DNA of 64,000 bases from Sulfitobacter maritimus (GCF_013346665.1 NZ_JABVBB010000038.1:434001-498000); one strand, 5' to 3'; positions 33,881 to 43,007 are shown, numbered from the stretch's first letter. Made by a program: numbers and translations. Notes: generated from the letters alone by a model not told the origin.

Positions 33881-34202
33881 TAGTCGATAGCAAAGTGTTG
33901 CTGGAAAATGGGCGGGCCACATAGTCGAGACCCGCTGCCGCCTCAACTGTGTGCGGCGTGTCGTCCACGATCAGCACAACCGGGAACCAAGCCCGCAGAT
34001 TGCGCAGTTCGGGCAGCCACTGCTGGATCTCTTCTTGGGTAACAGAGAACACGGCCACGCCGATTTCACTGATCTTATCGACGATGCGGGAAATGTCGAA
34101 AGCATCGAGAACGTCAATTTTGCATTGCGGATACGCGGCGGAAAGAGTTTCGTTGATATCCGAACATACCACTGGGTCCGGTTCGTAGATCAGGATAGAC
34201 AT
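33852..34202 (-). CDS. degenerate receiver-domain-like protein
   Basis: A 116-residue protein of single receiver-domain size. It starts MSILIYEPDPVVCSDINETL, resembling the acidic first loop of response regulators, and ends LDYVARPFSSNTLLSTI, where the usual conserved Lys (KPF) is Arg. The third strand reads IGVAVFSVTQEE, so the phosphoacceptor Asp seems absent. It may be a non-phosphorylated pseudo-receiver. The start has GGGGGAAGAG upstream. It lies between the stress-response genes and a Crp/Fnr regulator; its role is unknown. Confidence 0.7.
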   Translation of the reverse strand: MSILIYEPDPVVCSDINETLSAAYPQCKIDVLDAFDISRIVDKISEIGVAVFSVTQEEIQQWLPELRNLRAWFPVVLIVDDTPHTVEAAAGLDYVARPFSSNTLLSTISDVLSGQR

Positions 34203-34291
34203 GGCTCTTCCCCCGGGGGTTAAAAGTATCTGTCTAGGCTGCTCGCACAGGCCGCGCATTAAACTATGACATAGAAGGGCAGATTTAACCA

Positions 34292-35020
34292 ATGCCGACA
34301 CAATGCCGCTATTGTCCGTTGCAGCGCAAAGAAGCTTTCCTGCCCATGACCAAAGAAGAACTTATGTTCATGGAGAAGTTCAAATCTGGTGAGCTGACGG
34401 TCGAGCCCGGCACTCCGATCCTTTTGGAAGGGTCAAACGCTCCCCAGCTTTACACCGCACTATCCGGCATGGGCATCCGCGATAAGACCTTGGAAAACGG
34501 CAAGCGGCAGGTCATCAATTTCGTGTTTCCGGGCGATTTTATCGGCTTGCAGGCCGGTGTGATGGGCGAGATGGGCCATTCGGTTGAGGCACGAACCCAT
34601 ATGCGGCTCTGCGTTTTTAACCGCAGTGAGTTCTATAGCTTTTTCAAATCCCACCCCGAACGCGCCTTTGACATCACCTGGCTTGCCGCTATCGAAGAGC
34701 ACTTCATGGGCGAAGTGCTCGCCACCATTGGCCAGCGCACCGCTTCGCAGGCGATCGCTTGGGCCTTGCTCAAGATTTTCGAGCGCGGCCAATCACTTGG
34801 CATGGTCACGCACAATCAAATGCCACTGCCCTATACGCAGCGCGATCTGGCTGATGCGCTTGGCCTGTCGCTGGTGCATACCAACAAAAAAATCGCCGCG
34901 CTTAGGGAACGGCAATTGCTGTCTTGGGCAGACGGGGTCTTGCAAATCAACAGTGTCGAAGCCTTGGCCAAAGAAGCGCTGACAACGCCGGGACAGCGCC
35001 AAAAGCGCCCTTTGATGTAG
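34292..35020 (+). CDS. Crp/Fnr-family regulator with partial FNR cysteine set
   Basis: A 242-residue regulator with an N-terminal cyclic-nucleotide-binding-like barrel (about 30-130) and a C-terminal winged helix (LPYTQRDLADALGLSLVHTN). Cys5, Cys8 and Cys107 match the spacing of FNR Cys20, Cys23 and Cys122 in E. coli (99 residues between the last two), but the position of FNR Cys29 is Glu14. A complete 4Fe-4S site is therefore doubtful. The recognition helix also differs from FNR. It is divergent from the receiver-like gene. Confidence 0.9.
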   Translation: MPTQCRYCPLQRKEAFLPMTKEELMFMEKFKSGELTVEPGTPILLEGSNAPQLYTALSGMGIRDKTLENGKRQVINFVFPGDFIGLQAGVMGEMGHSVEARTHMRLCVFNRSEFYSFFKSHPERAFDITWLAAIEEHFMGEVLATIGQRTASQAIAWALLKIFERGQSLGMVTHNQMPLPYTQRDLADALGLSLVHTNKKIAALRERQLLSWADGVLQINSVEALAKEALTTPGQRQKRPLM

Positions 35021-35026
35021 TCGCTC

Positions 35027-35956
35027 TCAGTCGTGTTCCAGCTTGATCCAAGTATCCGCCGCCTCGGCCCCCCGCTGACCGCGGGGTTTGGGAGGGCCAA
35101 CGGTGCTGTCAGGCCGGGTGCGCCGTTCGATCTGGGCGTTTAGTGATGCACCAAAGAGGATGAGAAAACTACTGATCCAAAGCCAGACCAACATCGCGAT
35201 CACCGCCCCGATAGAGCCATACACCTGATTGTAATTGCCAAAGTTCGCCACATAGTAGGAAAACCCTACAGAGACGGCTGCCCAAGACAAAACCGCCAAA
35301 ACGGCCCCGCTGCTCAGCCACGCGATCCGCGCTGCACGGCGGTTGGGACCAAATCGGTAGAGCACACCAACGCCCGCGAAAAGCACCACCACAGCCACCG
35401 TCCAACGCAGCAAATCAGCTACCGCAACAGCCAGTGGCCCGAGCGGCAGAAAGCTCAGGACAATGGGCGCCACCACCACGGTCAACAAGGCCACGATCCC
35501 CACGGCAACAAGGCTCAGCGTCAACAGCAAAGCATGCGCATAATGCCGCGCAATCTTGCGGTTCCGCTCGCCGTAAACCGTATTCAGCCCAATCACCATC
35601 GCACCGACCCCGGCACGCGCCGACCAGAGCGCCACCAGCAAAGACACGACCCCTGCCCAACCCAACGTATCCGCACGCGCCGTCACCAGTCCTGTGACCT
35701 GCGAATACAGGATATCATAGACATCATTAGGCAAAAGGCTGCGCACTTCCTCTAACTGGGCGATCGCCACGGCCGGGTCCGAGATCAGCCCAAGCAGAGC
35801 AATCAACGCCGCCAAAGCCGGAAAGAGCGATAGCATGGCGAAAAACGCCACCCCGGCCGAGATAAGCGCAAGATTGGCTTCTGACGCCTGTGTCAGACTG
35901 GCTTTGAAAGCATCCCAGTAGATCGCCGGGCGTGACGGAAGGCGGCGTTGTATCAA
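35027..35956 (-). CDS. YihY/UPF0761 family inner membrane protein
   Basis: About 309 residues with six hydrophobic segments, the YihY-family layout (once misnamed ribonuclease BN). LALISAGVAFFAMLSLFPAL, the central ALWSARAGVGAMVIGLNTVY and YGSIGAVIAMLVWLWISSFL with a short charged tail are typical. The start is uncertain: TTG 35954-35956 has AAAGGG upstream; TTG 35975-35977 has none. It lies 42 bases after the formate/nitrite-type channel gene, same strand. Molecular function of the family is unsettled. Confidence 0.88.
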   Translation of the reverse strand: MIQRRLPSRPAIYWDAFKASLTQASEANLALISAGVAFFAMLSLFPALAALIALLGLISDPAVAIAQLEEVRSLLPNDVYDILYSQVTGLVTARADTLGWAGVVSLLVALWSARAGVGAMVIGLNTVYGERNRKIARHYAHALLLTLSLVAVGIVALLTVVVAPIVLSFLPLGPLAVAVADLLRWTVAVVVLFAGVGVLYRFGPNRRAARIAWLSSGAVLAVLSWAAVSVGFSYYVANFGNYNQVYGSIGAVIAMLVWLWISSFLILFGASLNAQIERRTRPDSTVGPPKPRGQRGAEAADTWIKLEHD

Positions 35957-35998
35957 AGAGAACCCTTTTCTATCCAAGCCGGTCGGAGGGGCGAAAAC

Positions 35999-36850
35999 CT
36001 AATCTTCACTCTCTTCCACATCGTCGCGAACCTGCCCCCAAGCTACAAGGGTGAAGATCAGCGTCCCGCCGATAATGTTGCCCAGAAGCACCGGCAAGAA
36101 GAACCCAAAAATCGCCTGCATCCCGCCAAGGCTGCCGTTAAGCACCAGCACAGCCATCTCTACGGACCCTGCGACAATATGGGTGAAATCCCCCGCGGCG
36201 ATCAGCCAAGTGAAGGTTAAGATTAAAAAAAATGCCGCCTCATCGGCCTCAGGCAGCATCCAGACGATCAGCGCCACAATCACCCCCGCAGGAATGCCGC
36301 GCCAAAACCCTTCGATGGGCTCCATTCCTGTCGCATGTTCCGACAGCGCAATCATGGCCGGCAAAACCTCTGCCGGGATCGCGGGCGTGAAAATGAAAAG
36401 CGCGGCAGCCCCGAATGCCCCGACGACGTTGGCGCTTAACACCACGGTCCAAAGTCGGGCGACGCTGGCCAAAATACCCAAGCTGCGTTCCTGCATGAGC
36501 GGCAAGACGGTAGTGATCGTGTTCTCGGTGAAAAGCTGCATCCGCCCCATGATCACCGCAATAAAACCAAGCGAATAGCCGATATTTTCAACCAGATACC
36601 GCCACCCTGCTTCCGGCAGATAGGTACGAAAGATCGCCTCCCCCAGCACCGAAAGACTGATCAGCATACCCGCAGAGATACCGGACCAGATCACAGAGCG
36701 GTTGGTGCGGTTAAGCTCATTGCGCCCTTCGCGCCGGATCACTTCATAGATCAGCTTAGGCGACAGCGCCGCCGCGTTGCTGACAGAACGTTCCTCGGCG
36801 GCTTCCGACACGGCGGACTGCGGGGGTTTGTTCCGGATCAAAGGGGCCAT
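35999..36850 (-). CDS. formate/nitrite transporter family protein (YfdC-like)
   Basis: A 283-residue channel-type protein with six membrane helices after a polar N-terminal region of about 50 residues. Family pieces: IWSGISAGMLISLSVLGEAI, GRMQLFTENTITTVLPLM, EGFWRGIPAGVIVALIVWM, TWLIAAGDFTHIVAGSVE and FLPVLLGNIIGGTLIFTLVA. FNT proteins conduct small monovalent anions or neutral acids; this branch lacks a known substrate. ATG 36848-36850 chosen, with AGGAAAA upstream. Same strand as the YihY-like gene. Confidence 0.88.
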   Translation of the reverse strand: MAPLIRNKPPQSAVSEAAEERSVSNAAALSPKLIYEVIRREGRNELNRTNRSVIWSGISAGMLISLSVLGEAIFRTYLPEAGWRYLVENIGYSLGFIAVIMGRMQLFTENTITTVLPLMQERSLGILASVARLWTVVLSANVVGAFGAAALFIFTPAIPAEVLPAMIALSEHATGMEPIEGFWRGIPAGVIVALIVWMLPEADEAAFFLILTFTWLIAAGDFTHIVAGSVEMAVLVLNGSLGGMQAIFGFFLPVLLGNIIGGTLIFTLVAWGQVRDDVEESED

Positions 36851-37017
36851 GCGTTTTTCCTGAATATATGGACAAGAGAAACTTAGCGCGGACTGAGACA
36901 TCTGACAGAAAAAAGGTCAGGCGGAGCCGTACTGTCACTCTCGCACAGGGCACTTATCCCATCTGTTTCAGTGATTTCGATGCGAGGGTCTTGCTAATCC
37001 CGCAAAGCCGATCAAAC

Positions 37018-38307
37018 ATGCGCCCCATGACCAGTAGAACCTCATCCGCCATCGATGCCAAGCGTGACGACCTGATCGCGCTGACCCAAGATCTCATCCG
37101 GATCCCGACCCTCAACCCACCCGGGCAAGATTATCTGGCGATCTGCGAATATCTTGACCGCCGCCTGTCAACGCATGGGTTTGAGACACAGTTGATCCGC
37201 GCCCATGGCACCCCCGGTGACAGCGAGAAATACCCTCGTTGGAACATCATCGCCCGCCGAGAGGGCGTGCGCAGCGGGGAATGCGTTCATTTCAACAGCC
37301 ACACTGACGTGGTCGAAGTTGGCGCAGGCTGGACTTTCGATCCTTTCGGTGCCGAAATCTCTGACGGCAAGATCTATGGGCGCGGCACCTGTGACATGAA
37401 GGGCGGACTGGCCGCATCTATCATCGCCGCCGAAGCCTTCATCGAAACACATCCCGATTTTGAAGGCGCGATTGAAATCTCTGGCACCGCGGATGAGGAA
37501 TCCGGCGGTTACGGCGGCGTAGCCTATCTGGCGGAGCAGGGGTTCTTTAATCCCACCAAGGTGCAGCACGTCATCATTCCCGAACCGCTGCACAAAGACC
37601 GCATTTGCCTTGGCCACCGCGGTGGCTGGTGGGCCGAGATCGAAACCAAAGGTGAGATCGCCCACGGCTCCATGCCTTTTCTGGGTGACTGCGCCGTGCG
37701 CCATATGGGCGCGGTGCTGCATGAATTCGAAGACAAGCTCTTCCCCGCCATGGCCGCACGGCACACCGATATGCCCGTTGTCCCCGAGGGCGCGCGGTCC
37801 TCGACCATGAACATCAACTCAATCCATGGCGGCCAAGCCGAGCAGGCCGAAGATTTCGACGGTCTGCCTGCCCATTGCGTCCCCGATTCCTGCCGCATTG
37901 TGATCGACAGACGGTTCTTAGCAGAAGAGCCGCTCGACCAAGTGCGCAACGAGGTGACCGACCTGCTCGAAGGCCTCCGCGCCAGCCGGCTGGATTTTGA
38001 CTACACCTTGACCGAACTCAACGCCGTGCTGCCCTCAATGACCGACCGCGAAGCGCCAGTGGTACAAACCGTTTCCCGCGCGATTCAGGATGTTATGGGC
38101 AAAACAGCGGAATATGTCGCCTCCCCTGGCACTTATGACCAAAAGCACATCGACAGGATCGGCAAGCTCAAAAACTGCATCGCGTATGGCCCCGGCATTT
38201 TGGAGTTGGCGCATAAACCCGACGAATACATTGGTATCGACGATATGATGGATTCCGCCAAAGTCATGGCCGCCGCGCTCGAATCCCTGCTCCTGCCCCA
38301 AGCCTAA
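37018..38307 (+). CDS. M20 family metallopeptidase (ArgE/DapE type)
   Basis: About 429 residues. Two-zinc M20 site residues are visible in FNSHTDVVEVG, GRGTCDMKGGLAAS, GTADEESGGYGG and IIPEPLHKDR; GEIAHGSMPFLG begins the dimerisation domain, and a C-terminal His belongs to ELAHKPDEYIG. The family includes acetylornithine deacetylase, succinyl-diaminopimelate desuccinylase and carboxypeptidases, so the substrate is not fixed. The start is ATG 37018 or 37027; neither has a good ribosome site. Divergent from the FNT gene. Confidence 0.88.
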   Translation: MRPMTSRTSSAIDAKRDDLIALTQDLIRIPTLNPPGQDYLAICEYLDRRLSTHGFETQLIRAHGTPGDSEKYPRWNIIARREGVRSGECVHFNSHTDVVEVGAGWTFDPFGAEISDGKIYGRGTCDMKGGLAASIIAAEAFIETHPDFEGAIEISGTADEESGGYGGVAYLAEQGFFNPTKVQHVIIPEPLHKDRICLGHRGGWWAEIETKGEIAHGSMPFLGDCAVRHMGAVLHEFEDKLFPAMAARHTDMPVVPEGARSSTMNINSIHGGQAEQAEDFDGLPAHCVPDSCRIVIDRRFLAEEPLDQVRNEVTDLLEGLRASRLDFDYTLTELNAVLPSMTDREAPVVQTVSRAIQDVMGKTAEYVASPGTYDQKHIDRIGKLKNCIAYGPGILELAHKPDEYIGIDDMMDSAKVMAAALESLLLPQA

Positions 38308-38377
38308 CCGTTGCGGCACATCCCGCGTCCAAGACCGAGCGCTACCGCCCTATCTTCATCCTTTTAAAAATACCGCA

Positions 38378-38400
38378 TCCCGCCCTCTCCCCGGGCGGGA
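38378..38400. terminator. bidirectional terminator between convergent genes
   Basis: TCCCGCCC-TCTCCCC-GGGCGGGA is an 8-bp stem between the M20 peptidase and the Hsp70-like gene. Read leftwards it is followed by GCGGTATTTTT, a suitable U-run for ending the Hsp70-like transcript. Confidence 0.75.
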
Positions 38401-38409
38401 CATTTGCGG

Positions 38410-39666
38410 TTAGCCCCGCACATCCATCGAACTGCACAGCGCCAACCCTTCCACAATCGCCGTTAATGCCGCCCCGCGATGCAATTCAGCACGGGGGAAC
38501 CGTTCGCGCAGAGCAGCCTCAACCACCTGCATAAGGCTGGACCCGCCGACAAAGATCAAACGATCCACCGCCGCCGGGTCTATCTCCGCTTTTTGCAAAG
38601 TCGTTTCCGCCGCCATGCCGATCTGCTGGGCCAGTGGATCAAGCCGTTTGCGCACCCAGTCGCGGGGCAAGGGCAGGGTTGCGCGGGGTTTTAACATTGA
38701 GACATCTATAACCGGCTCTGCCTCGCCCTCGGCCTCATTCGCGCGGATTTTTCCGGCCTCAACCGCAAAGGCCAGATCATGGCCCAGTTCTTCGTCCAAC
38801 ACTTTGACCAAGCGCGCCAACCTCTTGGGGTGCTCTGCGTATTTCAGCAGATCCGCCGCGGCGCGCCGTGTCTCTGGCCCGTAGAGGAAAGGTATCTTGG
38901 CCCAGGTCGCGAGGTCATTGAAAATCGCATTGGGCGCAAGATGGGTGCCGTCGCCAAAGCTATGCCGGATTTCGCTGCCCATACCCAATTGCGGCATCAC
39001 CCGGCCAATCGACAAAGACCGGTCAAAATCGGTGCCGCCCAACCGGATTCCATAACTGGCCAGAATGTCGATCTCGTCAGTGCCGCCTTGGCGGAAAAGT
39101 GTGAAATCCGATGTGCCGCCGCCGATGTCGACCACCAGACCCAAATCCCCGGGGCGCAGGGCTTGGCGGTTGGCCAGCGCTGCGGCTTCGGGCTCATTCA
39201 TGAAATCCACCCGGTCAAACCCCGCCCGAGCATAGGCTTCGCGCAAATCTTCGAGCGCCTGCGCATCACGCCTGTCATTGGCGGAATGAAACCGCACCGG
39301 GCGTCCTGAAAGCGCTGCGGTAAACTGTTGACCCGTCGCCGCCTCGGCCCGGTCCTTCACCCTTGCAAGAAAGCGCGCGACAATGTCGATAAAATCCAAG
39401 CGCTCAGCCAAAAGCAGGCGTTTCTCGCGCATGAGACTGGTGCCGAGCAAACTCTTTAAGCCGCGCATATAACGCCCCTCGGCTCCGGCAAGCAAAGCCT
39501 CTGACGCTGCCGCGCCCAGAAGCATCTCTTTGGCCTCGGCATCAAAAAAGACCGCAGTTGGTAGCGTCTGCGCATCGGCTTCCAATGCAATGAGACGTGG
39601 GACCCCGTCCGGTGCGATACCAGCGGCAGTGTTGGAAGTTCCGAAATCGATACCAAGCGTCGCCAT
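38410..39666 (-). CDS. Hsp70-family ATPase (YegD-like)
   Basis: A 418-residue protein consisting of an actin-type ATPase domain without the usual Hsp70 substrate-binding half. Phosphate-binding motifs are LGIDFGTSNTAAGIAPDG (3-20) and VVDIGGGTSDFTLFRQGG, with FMNEPEAAAL between them and IFVGGSSLMQVVEAAL near the end. This matches the YegD group. Function is not established. AGGAG precedes the ATG. Transcribed away from the peptide-type ABC binding protein. Confidence 0.9.
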   Translation of the reverse strand: MATLGIDFGTSNTAAGIAPDGVPRLIALEADAQTLPTAVFFDAEAKEMLLGAAASEALLAGAEGRYMRGLKSLLGTSLMREKRLLLAERLDFIDIVARFLARVKDRAEAATGQQFTAALSGRPVRFHSANDRRDAQALEDLREAYARAGFDRVDFMNEPEAAALANRQALRPGDLGLVVDIGGGTSDFTLFRQGGTDEIDILASYGIRLGGTDFDRSLSIGRVMPQLGMGSEIRHSFGDGTHLAPNAIFNDLATWAKIPFLYGPETRRAAADLLKYAEHPKRLARLVKVLDEELGHDLAFAVEAGKIRANEAEGEAEPVIDVSMLKPRATLPLPRDWVRKRLDPLAQQIGMAAETTLQKAEIDPAAVDRLIFVGGSSLMQVVEAALRERFPRAELHRGAALTAIVEGLALCSSMDVRG

Positions 39667-39818
39667 GGTCTTCTCCTGTCGTCACGATCTCGCCGGTCAG
39701 CGAGCGCCATTGCAAAGGCCGGGCGATACCCTCCTTAACTGCGCTTGGCAACGAACGCTGGCGCCGCCCACAGCTTTTGGCTAGCCTTCGAAAAAACACG
39801 ACAACTTGGGAGCAAATC

Positions 39819-41303
39819 ATGAACCGTTTCAAAAGCCTGATGACCGGGGGGGCAGCCGTTGCCTTGGCCATTGCCGCCACTGGCGCTTGGGCCAAAGACG
39901 ATATCACCGTCGCCCTACAGCTTGAGCCACCGCATCTTGATCCAACCTCTGCGGCGGCCGGGGCGATTGACTCGGTGCTTTATTCGAACGTTTTCGAAGG
40001 TCTTACCCGTTTCATGGGGGACGGCTCCGTCGTGCCGGGGCTGGCTGCATCTTGGGATATTTCCGAGGACGGGCTGACCTACACGTTCAAACTGCGCGAA
40101 GGCGTCACATTCCACGATGGCACCACAATGGACGCCGAAGATGTGAAATTCACGCTCGACCGGATCAACGCCGAAGATAGTGCAAATGCGCAAAAGGCGC
40201 TCTATTCCTCTATCTCAGAGGTGAAGGTCACCGACCCCCAGACCGTGGAAATTACCTTGAGCGAACCGAACGGCAATATGCTGTTCAATCTGGCATGGGG
40301 TGATGCAGTGATCGTCGCGCCCGAGAGTATTGAGGGGATCAAACAAACGCCCATTGGGACCGGCCCATTCAAATTTGACGACTGGAGCCAAGGCGACAAG
40401 ATTACGCTCTCGCGCTACGACAATTATTGGGGGGAGGCGCCTGCGTTAACCGGTGCGACGTTCAAGTTCATCTCAGACCCCACCGCTGCCTTTGCCGCCG
40501 TCATGGCAGAAGATGTCGATGTTTTCGCCGGTTTTCCCGCCCCAGAAAACATCCCGCAGTTTGAGGCGGACCCACGGTTTCAAGTCTTAATCGGCTCGAC
40601 CGAAGGTGAGACCATCCTGTCGATGAACAACAAGCAGGCGCCTTTTGATGATATCAAAGTGCGGGAGGCCGTGGCCCATGCCATTGACCGGCAGGCGATT
40701 ATTGACGGTGCGATGTTTGGGTACGGAACCCCAATCGGCACTCACTTTGCACCGCACAACCCGGACTATGTCGATCTGACCGAGATGAGCGACTATGACC
40801 CCGAAAAGGCGAAAGCGCTTTTGGCCGAAGCCGGTTTTGAAGATGGATTTGAAACAACCCTGCACCTGCCCCCACCGTCCTATGCCCGCCGTGGCGGAGA
40901 GATCATTGCTGCGCAATTGGCGGAGGTAGGCATCAAAGCGCAGATCACCAATGTCGAATGGGCGCAGTGGTTGGAGACCGTGTTCAAAGGCAAGAATTTC
41001 GGCCTGTCTATCGTAAGCCATACCGAACCTATGGATATCGGCGTCTATGCCAATCCGGATTACTATTTTCAGTATGACAACCCTGAGTTTCAGGCTCTGA
41101 TGGCCGAGTTCAACAAAACCGCCGACCCGGCGCAGCGCAGCGATATGCTTGCCAAGGCGCAGACGATAATCGCTGAGGATTACGTGAATGGCTATTTGTT
41201 TCAGCTGGCCTTTCCGACCATCGCCAAAGCAGAAGTGCAAGGCCTGTGGACCAATGCGCCAACGCAGGCCACCGATCTAACGGCAGTTCGCTGGGCTGAA
41301 TAA
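39819..41303 (+). CDS. ABC transporter substrate-binding protein, family 5 (peptide/opine type)
   Basis: A 494-residue periplasmic binding protein with a signal peptide (residues 1-25, AATGAWA-KDD). SBP family 5 pieces: TVALQLEPPHLDPTSA, YSNVFEGLTRFM, FKLREGVTFHDGTTMDAEDV, IGTGPFKFDDWSQGD and REAVAHAIDRQAIIDGAMFG. Such proteins deliver di/oligopeptides, nickel or similar ligands. The matching permeases and ATPase (42060-45417) lie beyond an inserted opposing gene. GGGAG precedes the ATG. Confidence 0.93.
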   Translation: MNRFKSLMTGGAAVALAIAATGAWAKDDITVALQLEPPHLDPTSAAAGAIDSVLYSNVFEGLTRFMGDGSVVPGLAASWDISEDGLTYTFKLREGVTFHDGTTMDAEDVKFTLDRINAEDSANAQKALYSSISEVKVTDPQTVEITLSEPNGNMLFNLAWGDAVIVAPESIEGIKQTPIGTGPFKFDDWSQGDKITLSRYDNYWGEAPALTGATFKFISDPTAAFAAVMAEDVDVFAGFPAPENIPQFEADPRFQVLIGSTEGETILSMNNKQAPFDDIKVREAVAHAIDRQAIIDGAMFGYGTPIGTHFAPHNPDYVDLTEMSDYDPEKAKALLAEAGFEDGFETTLHLPPPSYARRGGEIIAAQLAEVGIKAQITNVEWAQWLETVFKGKNFGLSIVSHTEPMDIGVYANPDYYFQYDNPEFQALMAEFNKTADPAQRSDMLAKAQTIIAEDYVNGYLFQLAFPTIAKAEVQGLWTNAPTQATDLTAVRWAE

Positions 41304-41327
41304 TTTCTCAGGCTTAGCACAAAAAAA

Positions 41328-41349
41328 GGGCGCGCTGGATAGCGCGCCC
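41328..41349. terminator. bidirectional terminator
   Basis: GGGCGCGCT-GGAT-AGCGCGCCC, a 9-bp stem between the ends of the binding-protein gene and the opposing HdeA-like gene. Leftward reading is followed by seven T residues, making a strong terminator for the HdeA-like gene; rightward reading has TTCG. Confidence 0.88.
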
Positions 41350-41372
41350 TTCGTCGTCAAATAGATTGACTA

Positions 41373-41810
41373 TCAGTTTTTGCCGCGCAGGCCCGCAGCA
41401 GCTTCGCTGACCAATGCGTCAGGGTTCTGGTCGCAGACGACGGCGAAATCTTCCATCTCCTGCTCCATCTCGGTATCAGCCATTTCGTCGGCTTCTTCAG
41501 AGTCTTCGACAGCTTTCGTGTTGTCGATCAACGAATCTTCGGTCTCTTCGGCATCGGTGGCCTCAGCAGCGGTCGTGTCGCTCGGCTCGGTGCCGTCGTT
41601 TTTGGTCTCTGTGATCAGGGAACCTTCGCTGTCGCTGGTTTCCAGCTCGGCGATTGCCATCGATGCGACTTCCATTTTATCTGCATCGCTCAATTCTTTA
41701 TACTGCGCGCAGGTCATGGTTGCCATGTCCAGGTGCGCTGCGGCAAAGGCGGGTGCGGAAACGGTGCCCGTAAGGCCGGCGATCGCAAGTGTTTTCAGTG
41801 TCGTTTTCAT
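41373..41810 (-). CDS. HdeA-like periplasmic protein with acidic insert
   Basis: A 145-residue exported protein (signal peptide about 1-23, ending APAFAAA). The mature part starts with MTCAQYKELSDADKMEVASM and ends DFAVVCDQNPDALVSEAA; two cysteines, one in each, fit the single-disulfide layout of HdeA/HdeB acid chaperones. Between them lies a very acidic, Glu/Asp/Thr-rich stretch of about 60 residues not found in E. coli HdeA. AGGAG precedes the ATG. An EcfG-type promoter pattern at 41845-41869 suggests induction by general stress. Confidence 0.65.
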   Translation of the reverse strand: MKTTLKTLAIAGLTGTVSAPAFAAAHLDMATMTCAQYKELSDADKMEVASMAIAELETSDSEGSLITETKNDGTEPSDTTAAEATDAEETEDSLIDNTKAVEDSEEADEMADTEMEQEMEDFAVVCDQNPDALVSEAAAGLRGKN

Positions 41811-41844
41811 TCTTTTTCTCCTGTTTCGCTGTTCTCCCCAGCAC

Positions 41845-41869
41845 AACCCGGTCATCGGTGGTTGGTTCC
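41845..41869 (-). promoter_or_regulatory. candidate EcfG-type promoter of the HdeA-like gene
   Basis: On the minus strand GGAAC (41869-41865), 16 bases, then GGTT (41848-41845). It ends 35 bases before the start codon, the same spacing as the other candidates in the window. Confidence 0.6.
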
Positions 41870-42059
41870 CAACACATTTTGTGAATGAAGGTACGGTGTC
41901 CGGAAAAATGACTAACAGGTTGGAGTTGTTTGTTAAAATCTGGGCGATCTTTGGCTCACGCCGCCGTGACAGCACAATTGTGTCCCATGCGCCTCGCGAC
42001 ACTGGTCAAAGTTATCGTCCCCTCTGGACCCTCTGAGCCGCGCCGCCTAACGTCGCGCC

Positions 42060-43007
42060 ATGCTACGATATGCGACGAAACGATTTCTCTCATTGCTCAT
42101 CAGTCTGGCCGTTGCCTCGCTGGTGATTTTCGTCGTGATCGAAGTGGCACCGGGCGATCCGGCATCCTTTATGCTAGGCCTGAACGCCCAGCCTGAAACA
42201 CTGGCGGCATTGCGGTCTGAACTGGGGCTCGATCAGTCGCGGCCGGAACGGTATCTCGAATGGGTCAGCGGCATGCTACAGGGGGATTTTGGCACCTCTT
42301 ACACCTATCGCACACCAGTCACTGAAATGATCGGAGATCGGCTGTGGGTCTCCGTGCCTTTGGCGCTCTATGCGCTGGCGCTGTCGATCCTTGTTGCGTT
42401 CCCGGCAGGTATCTTTGCAGCCTCACGCCGGGGACAAGCGGGTGATGTTGGGGTCATGGGGGCCACGCAACTGGGGGTGGCGGTGCCGAACTTCTGGTTT
42501 GCGATGATCCTCGTGCTGATCTTCTCAATCAATCTGCGCTGGTTCTCAGCGGGCGGTTTTGTCGGTTGGGACAAAGGCCTCTTTGCTGGGTTGCACGCGC
42601 TGACCTTGCCTGCGATTGCGCTGGCTTTGCCGCAGGCGGCGATCCTTGCGCGGGTCATGCGCTCGGCCTTGCTGGATGTGTTAGACGAAGATTTCATGCG
42701 GACCGCGCGGGCCAAGGGGCTGACCGCGCGACAGGCACTTTGGCGACATGGGCTTCGCAATGCGCTGATTCCGGTGCTGACGATCATCGGCTTGCAGTTC
42801 TCTTTCCTGCTGGCTGGGTCGATTATTATCGAGCAAGTCTTTTACCTGCCGGGCCTTGGGCGTCTGGTGTTTCAGTCAATCTCGGCGCGGGATCTGATCG
42901 TGGTCGAGTCGGTCGTGATGCTCTTGGTCTTTTCGGTAATCTTGGTGAACTTCCTCGTTGATCTGGCCTATGGCGCCGTCGACCCTCGGCTGAGGGCGCG
43001 CACATGA
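42060..43007 (+). CDS. ABC transporter permease (DppB/OppB type)
   Basis: A 315-residue permease with six membrane segments. The N-terminal RFLSLLISLAVASLVIFVVI and VAPGDPASFML, GLDQSRPERYLEWVSGMLQG and the EAA loop area LRNALIPVLTIIGLQFSFLL match DppB-type permeases. ATGA overlap with the next permease. No obvious ribosome site precedes the ATG. It should work with the binding protein at 39819-41303. Confidence 0.93.
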   Translation: MLRYATKRFLSLLISLAVASLVIFVVIEVAPGDPASFMLGLNAQPETLAALRSELGLDQSRPERYLEWVSGMLQGDFGTSYTYRTPVTEMIGDRLWVSVPLALYALALSILVAFPAGIFAASRRGQAGDVGVMGATQLGVAVPNFWFAMILVLIFSINLRWFSAGGFVGWDKGLFAGLHALTLPAIALALPQAAILARVMRSALLDVLDEDFMRTARAKGLTARQALWRHGLRNALIPVLTIIGLQFSFLLAGSIIIEQVFYLPGLGRLVFQSISARDLIVVESVVMLLVFSVILVNFLVDLAYGAVDPRLRART

